Positions 1 through 5,119 of a stretch of 5,119 nucleotides of DNA are shown here, one piece after another; the first letter of the stretch is position 1; every line of letters starts with the position of its first letter. Location of the stretch: contig DHLY01000039.1 of the NCBI GenBank assembly GCA_002405525.1, positions 1 through 5,119 of the forward strand, in the 5' to 3' direction. This stretch comes from Proteobacteria bacterium UBA4656. GTDB lineage: Bacteria > Pseudomonadota > Gammaproteobacteria > Xanthomonadales > Ahniellaceae. Made by a program: the position numbers and the translations under genes. The notes beneath the pieces are model-generated. The model ran no database searches, was not told where the DNA came from, and saw only the letters and a list, made by a program, of their open reading frames with translations.

Positions 1-1632
1 CGCCTCGTCGGCGCCGGCGTTGATGTCGTCGGCCGGGCCCTTGAGCGGATCGCCCTGGATCGACTGCGCATAGGCTTCGCCGAAGCCGGTCGAGCCGCGA
101 TAGTTGGAGAGCAGCAGCACGTAGTCGCCGCGCGCCAGCAGGTGGTAGTTCCAGCGGATGAAGAACTGGTCGCGCCACATGATGTGCGGGCCGCCGTGCA
201 TGAGCACGAACAGCGGGTATTTCTTCGTCGCATCGAAGCCGGCCGGGCGCACCAGCATGTGGTGGACGCGGTCGCCGCGTTCGTTGGTGGTCCAGAAGTG
301 CTCCACCGGCTGCAGGTCGAGCGCGGCGGCTTGTGCGGCGTTGAATGCGGTCAGGCGCTGGTGGGTGCCCGATGCGACGTCGATGCGCACCAGTTCCTGC
401 GGTTCGGTGGCGCTTTCGTACACCGCCACCAGCAGCTCGCGCCCTCGCTCGGGGCCGGCGAGACCGGTGTACACGCCGCGCTCGCCGCGGGTGACCGTGT
501 CGACGCCGCTGCGACCGGCGCGCGCGCGGAACACGCGCTCCAGGCCCGCGTCCTCGGCGCTGAAGAACACGCTGCGGTCGTCCGGCGCCACGGCGTAGAA
601 GTTCGCCGCGCGGGCCAGCGGCGGCTCGATCGCCGCGCGCGCGCGCATCGACGGCCAGTCGAACGACGCCAGGCGCGTCGCGTTGTACACCCGGTCAGTG
701 CGCGGCGTGCGCTGTGCGTACAGCGTGCGGCCGTCGTGGCCGAAGTCGGGGCGGCCCCAGCCGTCCTGGCTCTCGCGGCCGCCGCTGCCGGTCAGGCGCT
801 TGGGCTCGCCGCCGGCGAGTGCCACCTGGTAGAGGTCGGTGTGGGTCCAGGCATAGGCCGCGGTGTCGCGGTTGGTGGTGGCGGCGAACACCAGTGCGCG
901 CGAATCCGGCGTCCAGGTGAAGTCGATCTCCTCGCCGGTCTCGGTGAAGCGGCCGCCGAAGCCGGGGCTCGCCACCAGCGCGCTGCCGGCCAGCAGGTCG
1001 CGCGCCTCGCCGCCACCGGCATCGACCACGAACAGGCGCTGCTGGCGATCGTCCAGCCAGCGGTCCCAGTTGCGGATCGGAAAGCCGGTGTAGACCCGCG
1101 CCTCGTGCTTGCGCGCCTTGCGCTCGTCGGCGATGCGGCGGTTGTCGGCGTCGTCGGCGGTGCCGGGGAACACGCTGCTGACGAACGCGATGCGCGTGCC
1201 GTCGGGCGAGAAGCGCGGCGTGCGCGCGCCGGTCGAGATCGCGGTCGCGCGGCGCGCCTCGCCGCCGTCGAGGTCGAGCACGTAGACCTGCGGCGCCGTG
1301 TCGCCCGCGCGCTGCGCGCTGAACGCGATGCGCCGGCCGTCGGGGCTGAACACCGGGCCCGACTCGGGTTCGCGGCTGAAGGTGATCTGGCGCGGCGGCG
1401 CAATGCCGTCGGTCGGCACCAGCCACAGGTCCACCGCCTGCGCATCGGCGTCGTAGGCCGGTTCGGTCACCGCGAGCACCGCGACCCGGCCATCCGGGCT
1501 CAGCGCCGGCGCCGACAGGCGCTTCATCAGCCACAGGTCCTCGTGGGTGATCGGGCGCTTCGAGGCCTGCGCCGGAGAATCGGCGACGATCAGCAGCAGG
1601 AGGGCGGCCAGAACGGGCGAGGGGCGGGCCAT
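1..1632 (-). CDS. Exported S9 family peptidase (prolyl oligopeptidase / acylaminoacyl-peptidase-like), C-terminus cut by window edge
   Basis: The frame stays open for 544 codons from the ATG at 1632-1630 down to base 1, so the gene continues past the left edge. Residues 1-23 form a signal peptide: hydrophobic core around 7-17, then PAQA before SKRPI. This predicts a periplasmic or secreted enzyme. Residues 31-56 (EDLWLMKRLSAPALSPDGR region) are typical of S9 dipeptidyl/acylaminoacyl peptidases. PD40/WD40-like propeller strands follow, with FSPDGRRIAF at 95-104 and FSPDGTRIAF at 141-150, and the propeller reaches roughly residue 440. The alpha/beta-hydrolase domain begins near 447, with HGGP at 479-482 (oxyanion-hole region in this family) and NYRGSTGFGEAYAQ at 510-523. 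The nucleophilic Ser (GxSxGG), Asp and His of the triad should lie beyond the edge and are not seen. S9 enzymes cleave short peptides, often after proline or at blocked N-termini; the substrate here is unknown. It is divergently arranged with the propeller gene. A GGAG six bases upstream supports the start. Family call strong, subfamily uncertain. Confidence 0.93.
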   Translation of the reverse strand, partial: MARPSPVLAALLLLIVADSPAQASKRPITHEDLWLMKRLSAPALSPDGRVAVLAVTEPAYDADAQAVDLWLVPTDGIAPPRQITFSREPESGPVFSPDGRRIAFSAQRAGDTAPQVYVLDLDGGEARRATAISTGARTPRFSPDGTRIAFVSSVFPGTADDADNRRIADERKARKHEARVYTGFPIRNWDRWLDDRQQRLFVVDAGGGEARDLLAGSALVASPGFGGRFTETGEEIDFTWTPDSRALVFAATTNRDTAAYAWTHTDLYQVALAGGEPKRLTGSGGRESQDGWGRPDFGHDGRTLYAQRTPRTDRVYNATRLASFDWPSMRARAAIEPPLARAANFYAVAPDDRSVFFSAEDAGLERVFRARAGRSGVDTVTRGERGVYTGLAGPERGRELLVAVYESATEPQELVRIDVASGTHQRLTAFNAAQAAALDLQPVEHFWTTNERGDRVHHMLVRPAGFDATKKYPLFVLMHGGPHIMWRDQFFIRWNYHLLARGDYVLLLSNYRGSTGFGEAYAQSIQGDPLKGPADDINAGADEA

Positions 1633-1638
1633 GCGGGG

Positions 1639-1642
1639 CTCC
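1639..1642 (-). promoter_or_regulatory. Ribosome binding site of the S9 peptidase gene
   Basis: On the minus strand GGAG lies six bases before the ATG at 1632. It supports the MARPSP start, which also gives a well-formed signal peptide. No other in-frame ATG just upstream has a comparable motif. Confidence 0.6.
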
Positions 1643-1717
1643 AGGACGGGGGCTGGACCCCGATGGAAACACGGGCCGCATGCGGGTGTCGACCCGTTCC
1701 GCCGCGCCATCCGCCAC

Positions 1718-1746
1718 TTGCGGCCCGGGCGTGTGGCCGATACAAC
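1718..1746 (+). promoter_or_regulatory. Candidate sigma70-type promoter for the propeller gene
   Basis: TTGCGG (1718-1723) and TACAAC (1741-1746) are separated by exactly 17 bases. The -35 matches the consensus at 3 of 6 positions (TTG) and the -10 at 4 of 6. The -10 is one of the few AT-rich hexamers in this GC-rich interval. A start near 1753 would give a leader of under 20 bases that still contains the ribosome binding site. The match is weak and unproven. Confidence 0.35.
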
Positions 1747-1755
1747 CTTGCGGTC

Positions 1756-1762
1756 GGGGAGG
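1756..1762 (+). promoter_or_regulatory. Ribosome binding site of the propeller gene (decides the start)
   Basis: GGGGAGG ends seven bases before the ATG at 1770. The frame is also open to an ATG at 1680, but that start lacks such a motif and would add 30 Gly/Pro/Ala-rich residues ahead of the hydrophobic N-terminus. The ATG at 1770 is therefore preferred. Confidence 0.75.
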
Positions 1763-1769
1763 TGCAGGA

Positions 1770-4376
1770 ATGGACAAGCGCAATCGCGAGCGGGCGATCT
1801 TCGGGATCCTCGCGCTCGGCCTGGTGGTGGGCGTTGCCGGCCACGGCGTGCGCGAGCATGCGGTGCCCGAGCGCCCGCCGAAGATCGGCAAGGCGCCGGA
1901 AATGGCCGGCTTCTGGGTCCACCGGGCCACGTATCCGACGGGCCACTACAGCCCGGACTGGCTGCTCGAGGCCGCGGCGCAGTGGCGCAAGGTGCCGCGC
2001 GGGGAGCCTGACGGCGCGCGTCTGACGCGGGTCAAGTCCGCCACCGCGCTCGACCCCGTGCGCTTCACCCCGCTGGGCCCACGCCCGCTGCTGTCGGGCG
2101 GCAGCGGCACTGGCGGGTTCGCCGGCCGCGTCAACGCGGTGGTCTCCCATCCCGGCAATCCGGCCATCGCCTGGATCGGCGCCGACGGCGGCGGCATCTG
2201 GAAGTCCACCAACTGCTGCGACGCCAACACCACCTGGCAGATCAAGACCGACAACATTCCCGAGATCCGTTCGTCGGCGATCGGCGACCTCACCATCGAC
2301 CCCAACAACCCGGACGTGCTCTACGCCGGCACCGGCGACCTGCGCTTCGGCTCGTTCTCGTTCGGCGCCAACGGCGTGCTCAAGAGCACCGACGGCGGCG
2401 AGACCTGGACGGTGAAGGGCGCGGACATCTTCAATCCCTTCTATCCGCCCTCCGCGAACAGCTTTCCGCAGTACCAGGCGATCGGCAAGGTGGCGGTCGA
2501 TCCCAACGACTCGAACAAGGTCGTGGCCGGCACCAAGACCGGCCTCTACCTCAGCTACGACGCCGGCGAGACCTGGGCCGGGCCGTGCCTGACCAACGGT
2601 TTCGCCGCGCAGCGCCAGGACACCACGGGTCTGCTGATGCGCGACGTGGGCACCACCACCGAGATCATCGTCGCCATCGGCACCCGCGGCTTCGAGACGC
2701 CGGTGCAGCCCGACCTCAACCGCAACGGCGCCAACGGGATCTGGCGCGGCACCATGCCGGCTTCCGGCTGTCCCTCCGACTTCGCGGCGATCTCGCGTCC
2801 GGACAACGGCTGGCCCGCCGGCAGCGCGCAGGGCACGCCGACGCCGGCCAATCCGCTGGGCCGGATCGACCTCGCGATGGCGCCATCCGACGACCGCGTG
2901 CTGTATGCGCAGGTCGCGGAGATCGATGCCGCGAGTCCCAACATCCTCGGCGTCTGGCGCAGCACCGACGCCGGCACGTCCTGGACCCAGGTGCAGGTCG
3001 GCGACGTCAGCGGCGCGGGCACGCAGAGCTGGTACAACGCCGGTGTCACGGTGAGCCCCACCGACCCGAACACGGTGATTCTTTCGGCGCTGTACACGTT
3101 CCGGTCGACCACCGGCGGTGGCGGCTTCGTCAACATGGGCACCTCGCCGCACGTCGACCACCACGGCCGCGCCTTCGTCGCCGGCGATCCCAACCGCCTG
3201 CTGATCGGCACCGACGGCGGCGTTTACTACACCGCCAACGCGCTGGCCTCGCCGCCGGCCTGGGTGTCGCTGAACGCCACGCTCAACACCATCGAGTTCT
3301 ACTCCGGCGGACTCACCGCGAACTTCGCCACCGCGGCATCGTCCGGCGCGGTCGGCGGCGCGCAGGACAACTCCTGCATGGTGTCGACCTGGACCAGTGG
3401 CAGTTTTGGCGCCCAGGCCTGGAACGTGCGCAACAGTGGCGACGGCATCTTCACCGCCGTCGAACCGTTGCTGGGTCAGCGCTGGTACTACTCCAGCCAG
3501 AACGGATCGATCCGCGTCACCTCGACCGCGCAGGGCACCACCACGGTGTCGGCTTCGCCGTCCGGCTGGGGTGCCGACACCAAGACTTTCCTGACCAATT
3601 TCGACCTCTACCGATTCGGCGGCGAGACCACGGGCTGCCCTGCGGCCACCGGCTGCGGGCGCATCATCGCGGGCTCCAACCGGGTGTGGGAGAGCGTGAC
3701 CGGTGGGGTGCCGACCACCGGCTGGAAGCCGAACAGCCCGAACCTGACCAAGGGCACGCTCGGTGGGCGATCCTTCATCAACCAGGTGGCCTATGCCACC
3801 AGCACGCCGACGGTGGCGATCGCCGGCACCAACGACGGCAACGTCGCGATCGGCTTCAACCTGGGCCAGGATGTCGCGGATTCGGCCACCTGGGTGAACG
3901 TCACCGGCGGCAACACGGTGCTGCCGAACCGCCCGGTGATGGACGTGTTCCTGGACCCGGTGAACCCGCTGATCGGCTATGCCGCGGTCGGCGGCTTCGA
4001 TCAGAACACGCCGGCCACGCCCGGTCGCGTGTTCCAGGTCACCTGCACCGCCAACTGCGGATCGTTCACCTGGCGCAACGCCAGCGGCAACCTGCCCAAC
4101 ATCTACGTCAACAGCGTGATCGTGAACCCGAACATCCCGCAGCAGGTGTTCGCCGGCACTGACTGGGGTCTTTTCTTCACCGATGACGTCAACGCCGATC
4201 CGGTCGTGTGGCAGCTCCACACCGGTCTGCCGAACGTGATGATCTGGGACATGACCTACGATCGTGGCTTCACCACGCTGGCCGTGTGGACCCGCTCGCG
4301 TGGTGCGTGGGTGTGGCCGCTGCCGTTGACCAACGACGGCCTGTTCGCGAGCGGCTTCGAGCCGGCGGCCCGGTAG
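1770..4376 (+). CDS. Exported Asp-box/BNR-repeat beta-propeller protein (sortilin/VPS10-like propeller), 868 aa
   Basis: The start at 1770 follows a strong ribosome binding site; TAG ends the frame at 4374-4376. Residues 1-8 are charged (MDKRNRER) and 9-24 hydrophobic (AIFGILALGLVVGVAG), so this is a signal peptide or signal anchor; no clear AxA cleavage site is seen. Asp boxes (SxDxGxTW) occur at 205-213 (KSTDGGETW), 261-269 (LSYDAGETW) and 397-405 (RSTDAGTSW), with a degenerate one near 145-156. Blade-like segments (P-N-P, then GT or G-DGG) recur near 127-146, 177-190, 244-260, 429-447, 472-488, 677-692, 729-743 and 786-803. That is enough for one or two seven-bladed propellers. HVDHHGRAFVAGDPNRLLIG (461-480) resembles a conserved strand in bacterial Asp-box proteins. 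Close cysteine pairs (149/150, 623/629, 759/763) suggest disulfides outside the cytoplasm. The protein ends in NDGLFASGFEPAAR, a short tail recalled from exported Xanthomonadales proteins. No FRIP motif of sialidases is present, and GH74 catalytic aspartates cannot be assigned. Role unknown; binding of protein or glycan is possible. Confidence 0.88.
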   Translation: MDKRNRERAIFGILALGLVVGVAGHGVREHAVPERPPKIGKAPEMAGFWVHRATYPTGHYSPDWLLEAAAQWRKVPRGEPDGARLTRVKSATALDPVRFTPLGPRPLLSGGSGTGGFAGRVNAVVSHPGNPAIAWIGADGGGIWKSTNCCDANTTWQIKTDNIPEIRSSAIGDLTIDPNNPDVLYAGTGDLRFGSFSFGANGVLKSTDGGETWTVKGADIFNPFYPPSANSFPQYQAIGKVAVDPNDSNKVVAGTKTGLYLSYDAGETWAGPCLTNGFAAQRQDTTGLLMRDVGTTTEIIVAIGTRGFETPVQPDLNRNGANGIWRGTMPASGCPSDFAAISRPDNGWPAGSAQGTPTPANPLGRIDLAMAPSDDRVLYAQVAEIDAASPNILGVWRSTDAGTSWTQVQVGDVSGAGTQSWYNAGVTVSPTDPNTVILSALYTFRSTTGGGGFVNMGTSPHVDHHGRAFVAGDPNRLLIGTDGGVYYTANALASPPAWVSLNATLNTIEFYSGGLTANFATAASSGAVGGAQDNSCMVSTWTSGSFGAQAWNVRNSGDGIFTAVEPLLGQRWYYSSQNGSIRVTSTAQGTTTVSASPSGWGADTKTFLTNFDLYRFGGETTGCPAATGCGRIIAGSNRVWESVTGGVPTTGWKPNSPNLTKGTLGGRSFINQVAYATSTPTVAIAGTNDGNVAIGFNLGQDVADSATWVNVTGGNTVLPNRPVMDVFLDPVNPLIGYAAVGGFDQNTPATPGRVFQVTCTANCGSFTWRNASGNLPNIYVNSVIVNPNIPQQVFAGTDWGLFFTDDVNADPVVWQLHTGLPNVMIWDMTYDRGFTTLAVWTRSRGAWVWPLPLTNDGLFASGFEPAAR

Positions 4377-4381
4377 GCGCA

Positions 4382-4408
4382 GCGCGGATCACCGACGGTC
4401 AACCGCGC
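4382..4408 (+). terminator. Stem-loop after the propeller gene, possible weak terminator or mRNA-end hairpin
   Basis: GCGCGG (4382-4387) pairs perfectly with CCGCGC (4403-4408). Inside, ACC-GAC-GGT (4391-4399) can form a second short stem. It begins six bases after the stop codon. There is no T-tract, so it is not a classical intrinsic terminator and could equally stabilise the 3' end or attenuate readthrough into the EF-hand gene. Confidence 0.25.
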
Positions 4409-4442
4409 CGTAGTTCACGCGTTGTCCTGAGTGACCCGTCCC

Positions 4443-4447
4443 GGAGA
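4443..4447 (+). promoter_or_regulatory. Ribosome binding site of the EF-hand gene (decides the start)
   Basis: GGAGA lies seven bases before the ATG at 4455. An in-frame GTG at 4431 lies upstream of this motif and would put eight extra residues, including charged ones, before the signal peptide. The ATG is therefore preferred. Confidence 0.65.
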
Positions 4448-4454
4448 ACGCCCG

Positions 4455-4820
4455 ATGTCCTGCACCTTCCGTCATGCCCTGCTGCTGTTCGCGCTGATGT
4501 CGCCGGCCCCCGCCCTGCGGGGGCAAGCGCCGCCGCCCGCCCTGCCCGCTTCCGGTTCCCAGGCCCCGCCAGCCCCGTCCGCCGCAGCGGACGACGGTGG
4601 GGCCCGGTCGGATCGTCGGCAACAAATTGCGCGTCGCCTCGCCGATGCCGATCGTGACGGCGATGGCCGCTGGACCCGCGAGGAGATCGGCGGCGTGGCC
4701 CCGCGTCTGGCCGAAGGCTTTGCGCAGGCGGATGCCGATGGCGACGGCAGTCTGGACCGCGACGAGATCCGGCGCTTCATGCGCGAGCGCCGCAGCGCGG
4801 CGCGCGGTCGAGGCCGCTGA
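4455..4820 (+). CDS. Small exported EF-hand calcium-binding protein, 121 aa
   Basis: The start at 4455 has GGAGA at good spacing; TGA is at 4818-4820. Residues 1-23 look like a signal peptide (MSCTFRH, then hydrophobic ALLLFALM, then SPAPALRG), so the protein is probably periplasmic or secreted. Residues 24-52 are a Pro/Ala-rich linker. Two canonical 12-residue EF-hand loops follow. Loop 1 spans 66-77 with D66, D68, D70, G71 and E77, and a Trp at loop position 8. Loop 2 spans 93-104 with D93, D95, D97, G98, L100, D101 and E104. All calcium-coordinating acidic positions are present, so a paired EF-hand unit able to bind two Ca2+ is likely. The C-terminus is arginine-rich (RRFMRERRSAARGRGR). 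It follows the propeller gene by 78 bases on the same strand and may share its transcript, though a stem-loop lies between them. The partner is unknown; calcium buffering or sensing outside the cytoplasm is inferred from the family. Confidence 0.88.
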   Translation: MSCTFRHALLLFALMSPAPALRGQAPPPALPASGSQAPPAPSAAADDGGARSDRRQQIARRLADADRDGDGRWTREEIGGVAPRLAEGFAQADADGDGSLDRDEIRRFMRERRSAARGRGR

Positions 4821-4834
4821 CGAGGTCCCGCATC

Positions 4835-4875
4835 CTGCGCGCACCCGCGCGCGGCGATCCGGCACGGCGCGTGCC
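4835..4875 (+). terminator. Two adjacent GC-rich stem-loops after the EF-hand gene
   Basis: The first hairpin is GCGCGC (4837-4842), loop ACCC, GCGCGC (4847-4852), extendable by a T-G and a C-G pair to 4835-4854. The second is GGCACG (4861-4866), loop GCG, CGTGCC (4870-4875), followed by a run of C. They begin 14 bases after the stop codon, where transcription would be expected to end. Neither has a T-tract, so Rho-independent termination is uncertain, although many high-GC genomes show such T-poor hairpins. Confidence 0.35.
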
Positions 4876-4901
4876 CCCCCGCTTCAACGCGAGACGCGTA
4901 G

Positions 4902-4928
4902 GGTGCAATGAGCGCAGCGAATTGCACC
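4902..4928. repeat. Interrupted palindrome with 8-bp arms, probable dispersed intergenic repeat
   Basis: GGTGCAAT (4902-4909) and ATTGCACC (4921-4928) are perfect inverted arms around an 11-base centre (GAGCGCAGCGA). The surrounding wording, TAGGGTGCAAT then AGCGCAGCGA then ATTGCACC, matches a type of small hairpin repeat I recall from intergenic regions of several proteobacteria. That recollection was not checked. It sits 12 bases before the heptamer array. Confidence 0.6.
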
Positions 4929-4940
4929 GTCCGACACTAC

Positions 4941-5010
4941 GGGCCGAGGGTGTAGGGCCCAGGGTGTAGGGCCGAGGGTGTAGGGCCCAGGGTATAGGGC
5001 GTTGGGTTGT
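4941..5010 (+). repeat. Tandem array of ten GGG-headed heptamers (14-bp and 28-bp higher-order units)
   Basis: Every seventh base starts GGG from 4941 through 5004. The first eight heptamers alternate strictly between GGGCCSA and GGGTRTA, so the natural unit is 14 bp. The halves 4941-4968 and 4969-4996 match at 27 of 28 positions, with the single difference in the last heptamer (GGGTGTA versus GGGTATA), so the latest expansion was probably a 28-bp duplication. The last two heptamers (GGGCGTT, GGGTTGT) are diverged. Open frames through this tract on the minus strand are proline-rich by-products of the repeat. Confidence 0.9.
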
Positions 5011-5047
5011 CGGTTTCCGGCGTGCGCGCATCGGCGGTTGTTCGTCG

Positions 5048-5067
5048 GCCGTCGCTGCCTCGACGGC
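5048..5067. repeat. Perfect 7-bp stem-loop in the spacer between inverted heptamer arrays
   Basis: GCCGTCG (5048-5054) and CGACGGC (5061-5067) are exact inverted arms with a six-base loop (CTGCCT). The stem lies inside the 80-base spacer between the two heptamer arrays. No gene is seen in that spacer. It may be a structural part of the repeat element or a transcript-end hairpin for a gene beyond the right edge. Confidence 0.45.
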
Positions 5068-5070
5068 ATC

Positions 5071-5090
5071 GGGCCCCTTCGGCTGGGCCC
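5071..5090. repeat. GGGCCC stem with C(UUCG)G loop, at the edge of the inverted array
   Basis: GGGCCC (5071-5076) pairs with GGGCCC (5085-5090). Between them CTTCGG (5077-5082) can form a stable C-UUCG-G tetraloop, leaving a two-base bulge. It starts four bases after the previous stem-loop, and its right arm is already part of the inverted heptamer array. A terminator role is possible, but there is no T-tract. Confidence 0.4.
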
Positions 5091-5119
5091 TGTACCCTGG
5101 GCCCTATACCCTAAGCCCT
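5084..5119 (-). repeat. Inverted copy of the heptamer array, running off the right edge
   Basis: Read on the minus strand from 5118 to 5084 there are five heptamers: GGGCTTA, GGGTATA, GGGCCCA, GGGTACA, GGGCCCA. They are the same alternating family as the plus-strand array. Bases 5087-5111 match the reverse complement of 4976-5000 at 23 of 25 positions, making the two arrays arms of an inverted repeat about 85 bases apart. The array may extend beyond the window. Confidence 0.85.

Larger units (their letters stand above)
1633..1769. promoter_or_regulatory. Divergent intergenic control region between the S9 peptidase and propeller genes
   Basis: These 137 bases separate two genes transcribed away from each other, so both 5' control regions must lie here or slightly inside the genes. 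A sigma70-like promoter can be proposed for the plus strand (separate entry). I see no convincing -35/-10 pair for the minus-strand gene. A small dyad (CGGGT, loop GTCG, ACCCG, at 1683-1696) sits near the middle and could be an operator, but dyads this short arise easily at this GC content. Confidence 0.5.

Noticed and set aside
1680..1769. Upstream in-frame ATG at 1680 as the propeller gene start
   Set aside because: It has no good ribosome binding site, would overlap the candidate promoter, and would bury the hydrophobic export signal behind 30 unrelated residues.
142..2025. A 627-codon open frame on the plus strand opposite the S9 peptidase gene, running into the start of the propeller gene
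   Set aside because: It is a low-complexity Arg/Ala/Val-rich translation antisense to a clearly recognisable S9 peptidase, and it overlaps the promoter region and the start of the next gene.
2585..4162. A 525-codon plus-strand frame inside the propeller gene
   Set aside because: It is an out-of-frame translation rich in Arg/Gln/His/Pro that coincides entirely with the propeller coding sequence; no start signal or domain.
1590..4220. An 876-codon open frame on the minus strand opposite the propeller gene
   Set aside because: Long antisense frames are common in GC-rich genes because stop codons are rare. Its translation is Arg/Gly/Val/Ala-rich with no domain, while the plus-strand frame has a signal sequence, Asp boxes and a ribosome binding site.
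1770..4376. Calling the propeller protein a sialidase or xyloglucanase
   Set aside because: Asp boxes alone mark the propeller fold, not the activity. No FRIP motif is present and the GH74 catalytic residues could not be identified.
4431..4454. In-frame GTG at 4431 as the EF-hand gene start
   Set aside because: The GGAGA motif lies downstream of it and is correctly spaced for the ATG at 4455.
4389..4927. Open frames on both strands overlapping the EF-hand gene (4389-4865 and 4472-4927 minus; 4597-4911 plus)
   Set aside because: Only the 4455-4820 frame gives a signal peptide and two canonical EF-hand loops; the others are compositional shadows.
4777..5069. Two minus-strand frames giving Pro/Tyr-rich peptides (e.g. 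YPGPYTLGPT) across the heptamer array
   Set aside because: The periodic peptide is just translation of the repeat. No ribosome binding site or known domain, and the frames overlap the EF-hand gene or the repeat DNA.
4941..5119. CRISPR array or telomere-type end
   Set aside because: The units are 7/14 bp with no unique spacers, so it is not CRISPR. The GGG-heptamers resemble plant telomere repeats in form, but they are interrupted, inverted and lie beside ordinary bacterial genes.

Overview
This is a GC-rich window (my estimate is close to 70% G+C) with proteobacterial gene organisation. Gene style suggests a gammaproteobacterium of the Xanthomonadales/Lysobacterales (Lysobacter, Luteimonas or Dokdonella-like). 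The signs are an exported S9 peptidase, a secreted Asp-box propeller protein ending in a short LFASGFE-type C-terminal motif, a small exported EF-hand protein, and G-rich heptanucleotide repeats between genes. This placement is inference from recalled family resemblance; no search was run.

Layout: (1) 1-1632, minus strand: N-terminal 544 codons of an exported S9 (prolyl oligopeptidase family) peptidase. The window edge cuts it before the catalytic serine. (2) 1633-1769: a 137-bp divergent intergenic region with one plausible sigma70-like promoter for the rightward gene and ribosome binding sites for both genes. (3) 1770-4376, plus strand: an 868-residue exported Asp-box/BNR-repeat beta-propeller protein of unknown exact function. 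(4) 4455-4820, plus strand, 78 bp downstream: a 121-residue exported protein with two canonical EF-hand calcium-binding loops, possibly cotranscribed with the propeller gene. (5) 4821-5119: about 300 bp with no credible gene but dense structure. It holds two GC hairpins after the EF-hand gene, an interrupted palindrome with 8-bp arms, ten consecutive GGG-headed heptamers on the plus strand, an 80-bp spacer with two more hairpins, and the same heptamer family in inverted orientation running off the right edge.

All three proteins appear to be exported. A shared theme is extracytoplasmic protein turnover or binding, with calcium as a possible link between the propeller and EF-hand proteins, but the sequence does not prove that they work together. 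The least ordinary part is the repeat region at the right end. It looks like an inverted pair of strictly alternating 14-bp (2 x 7) repeats with G-quadruplex potential on opposite strands. The coding genes are recognisable family members rather than a new system.
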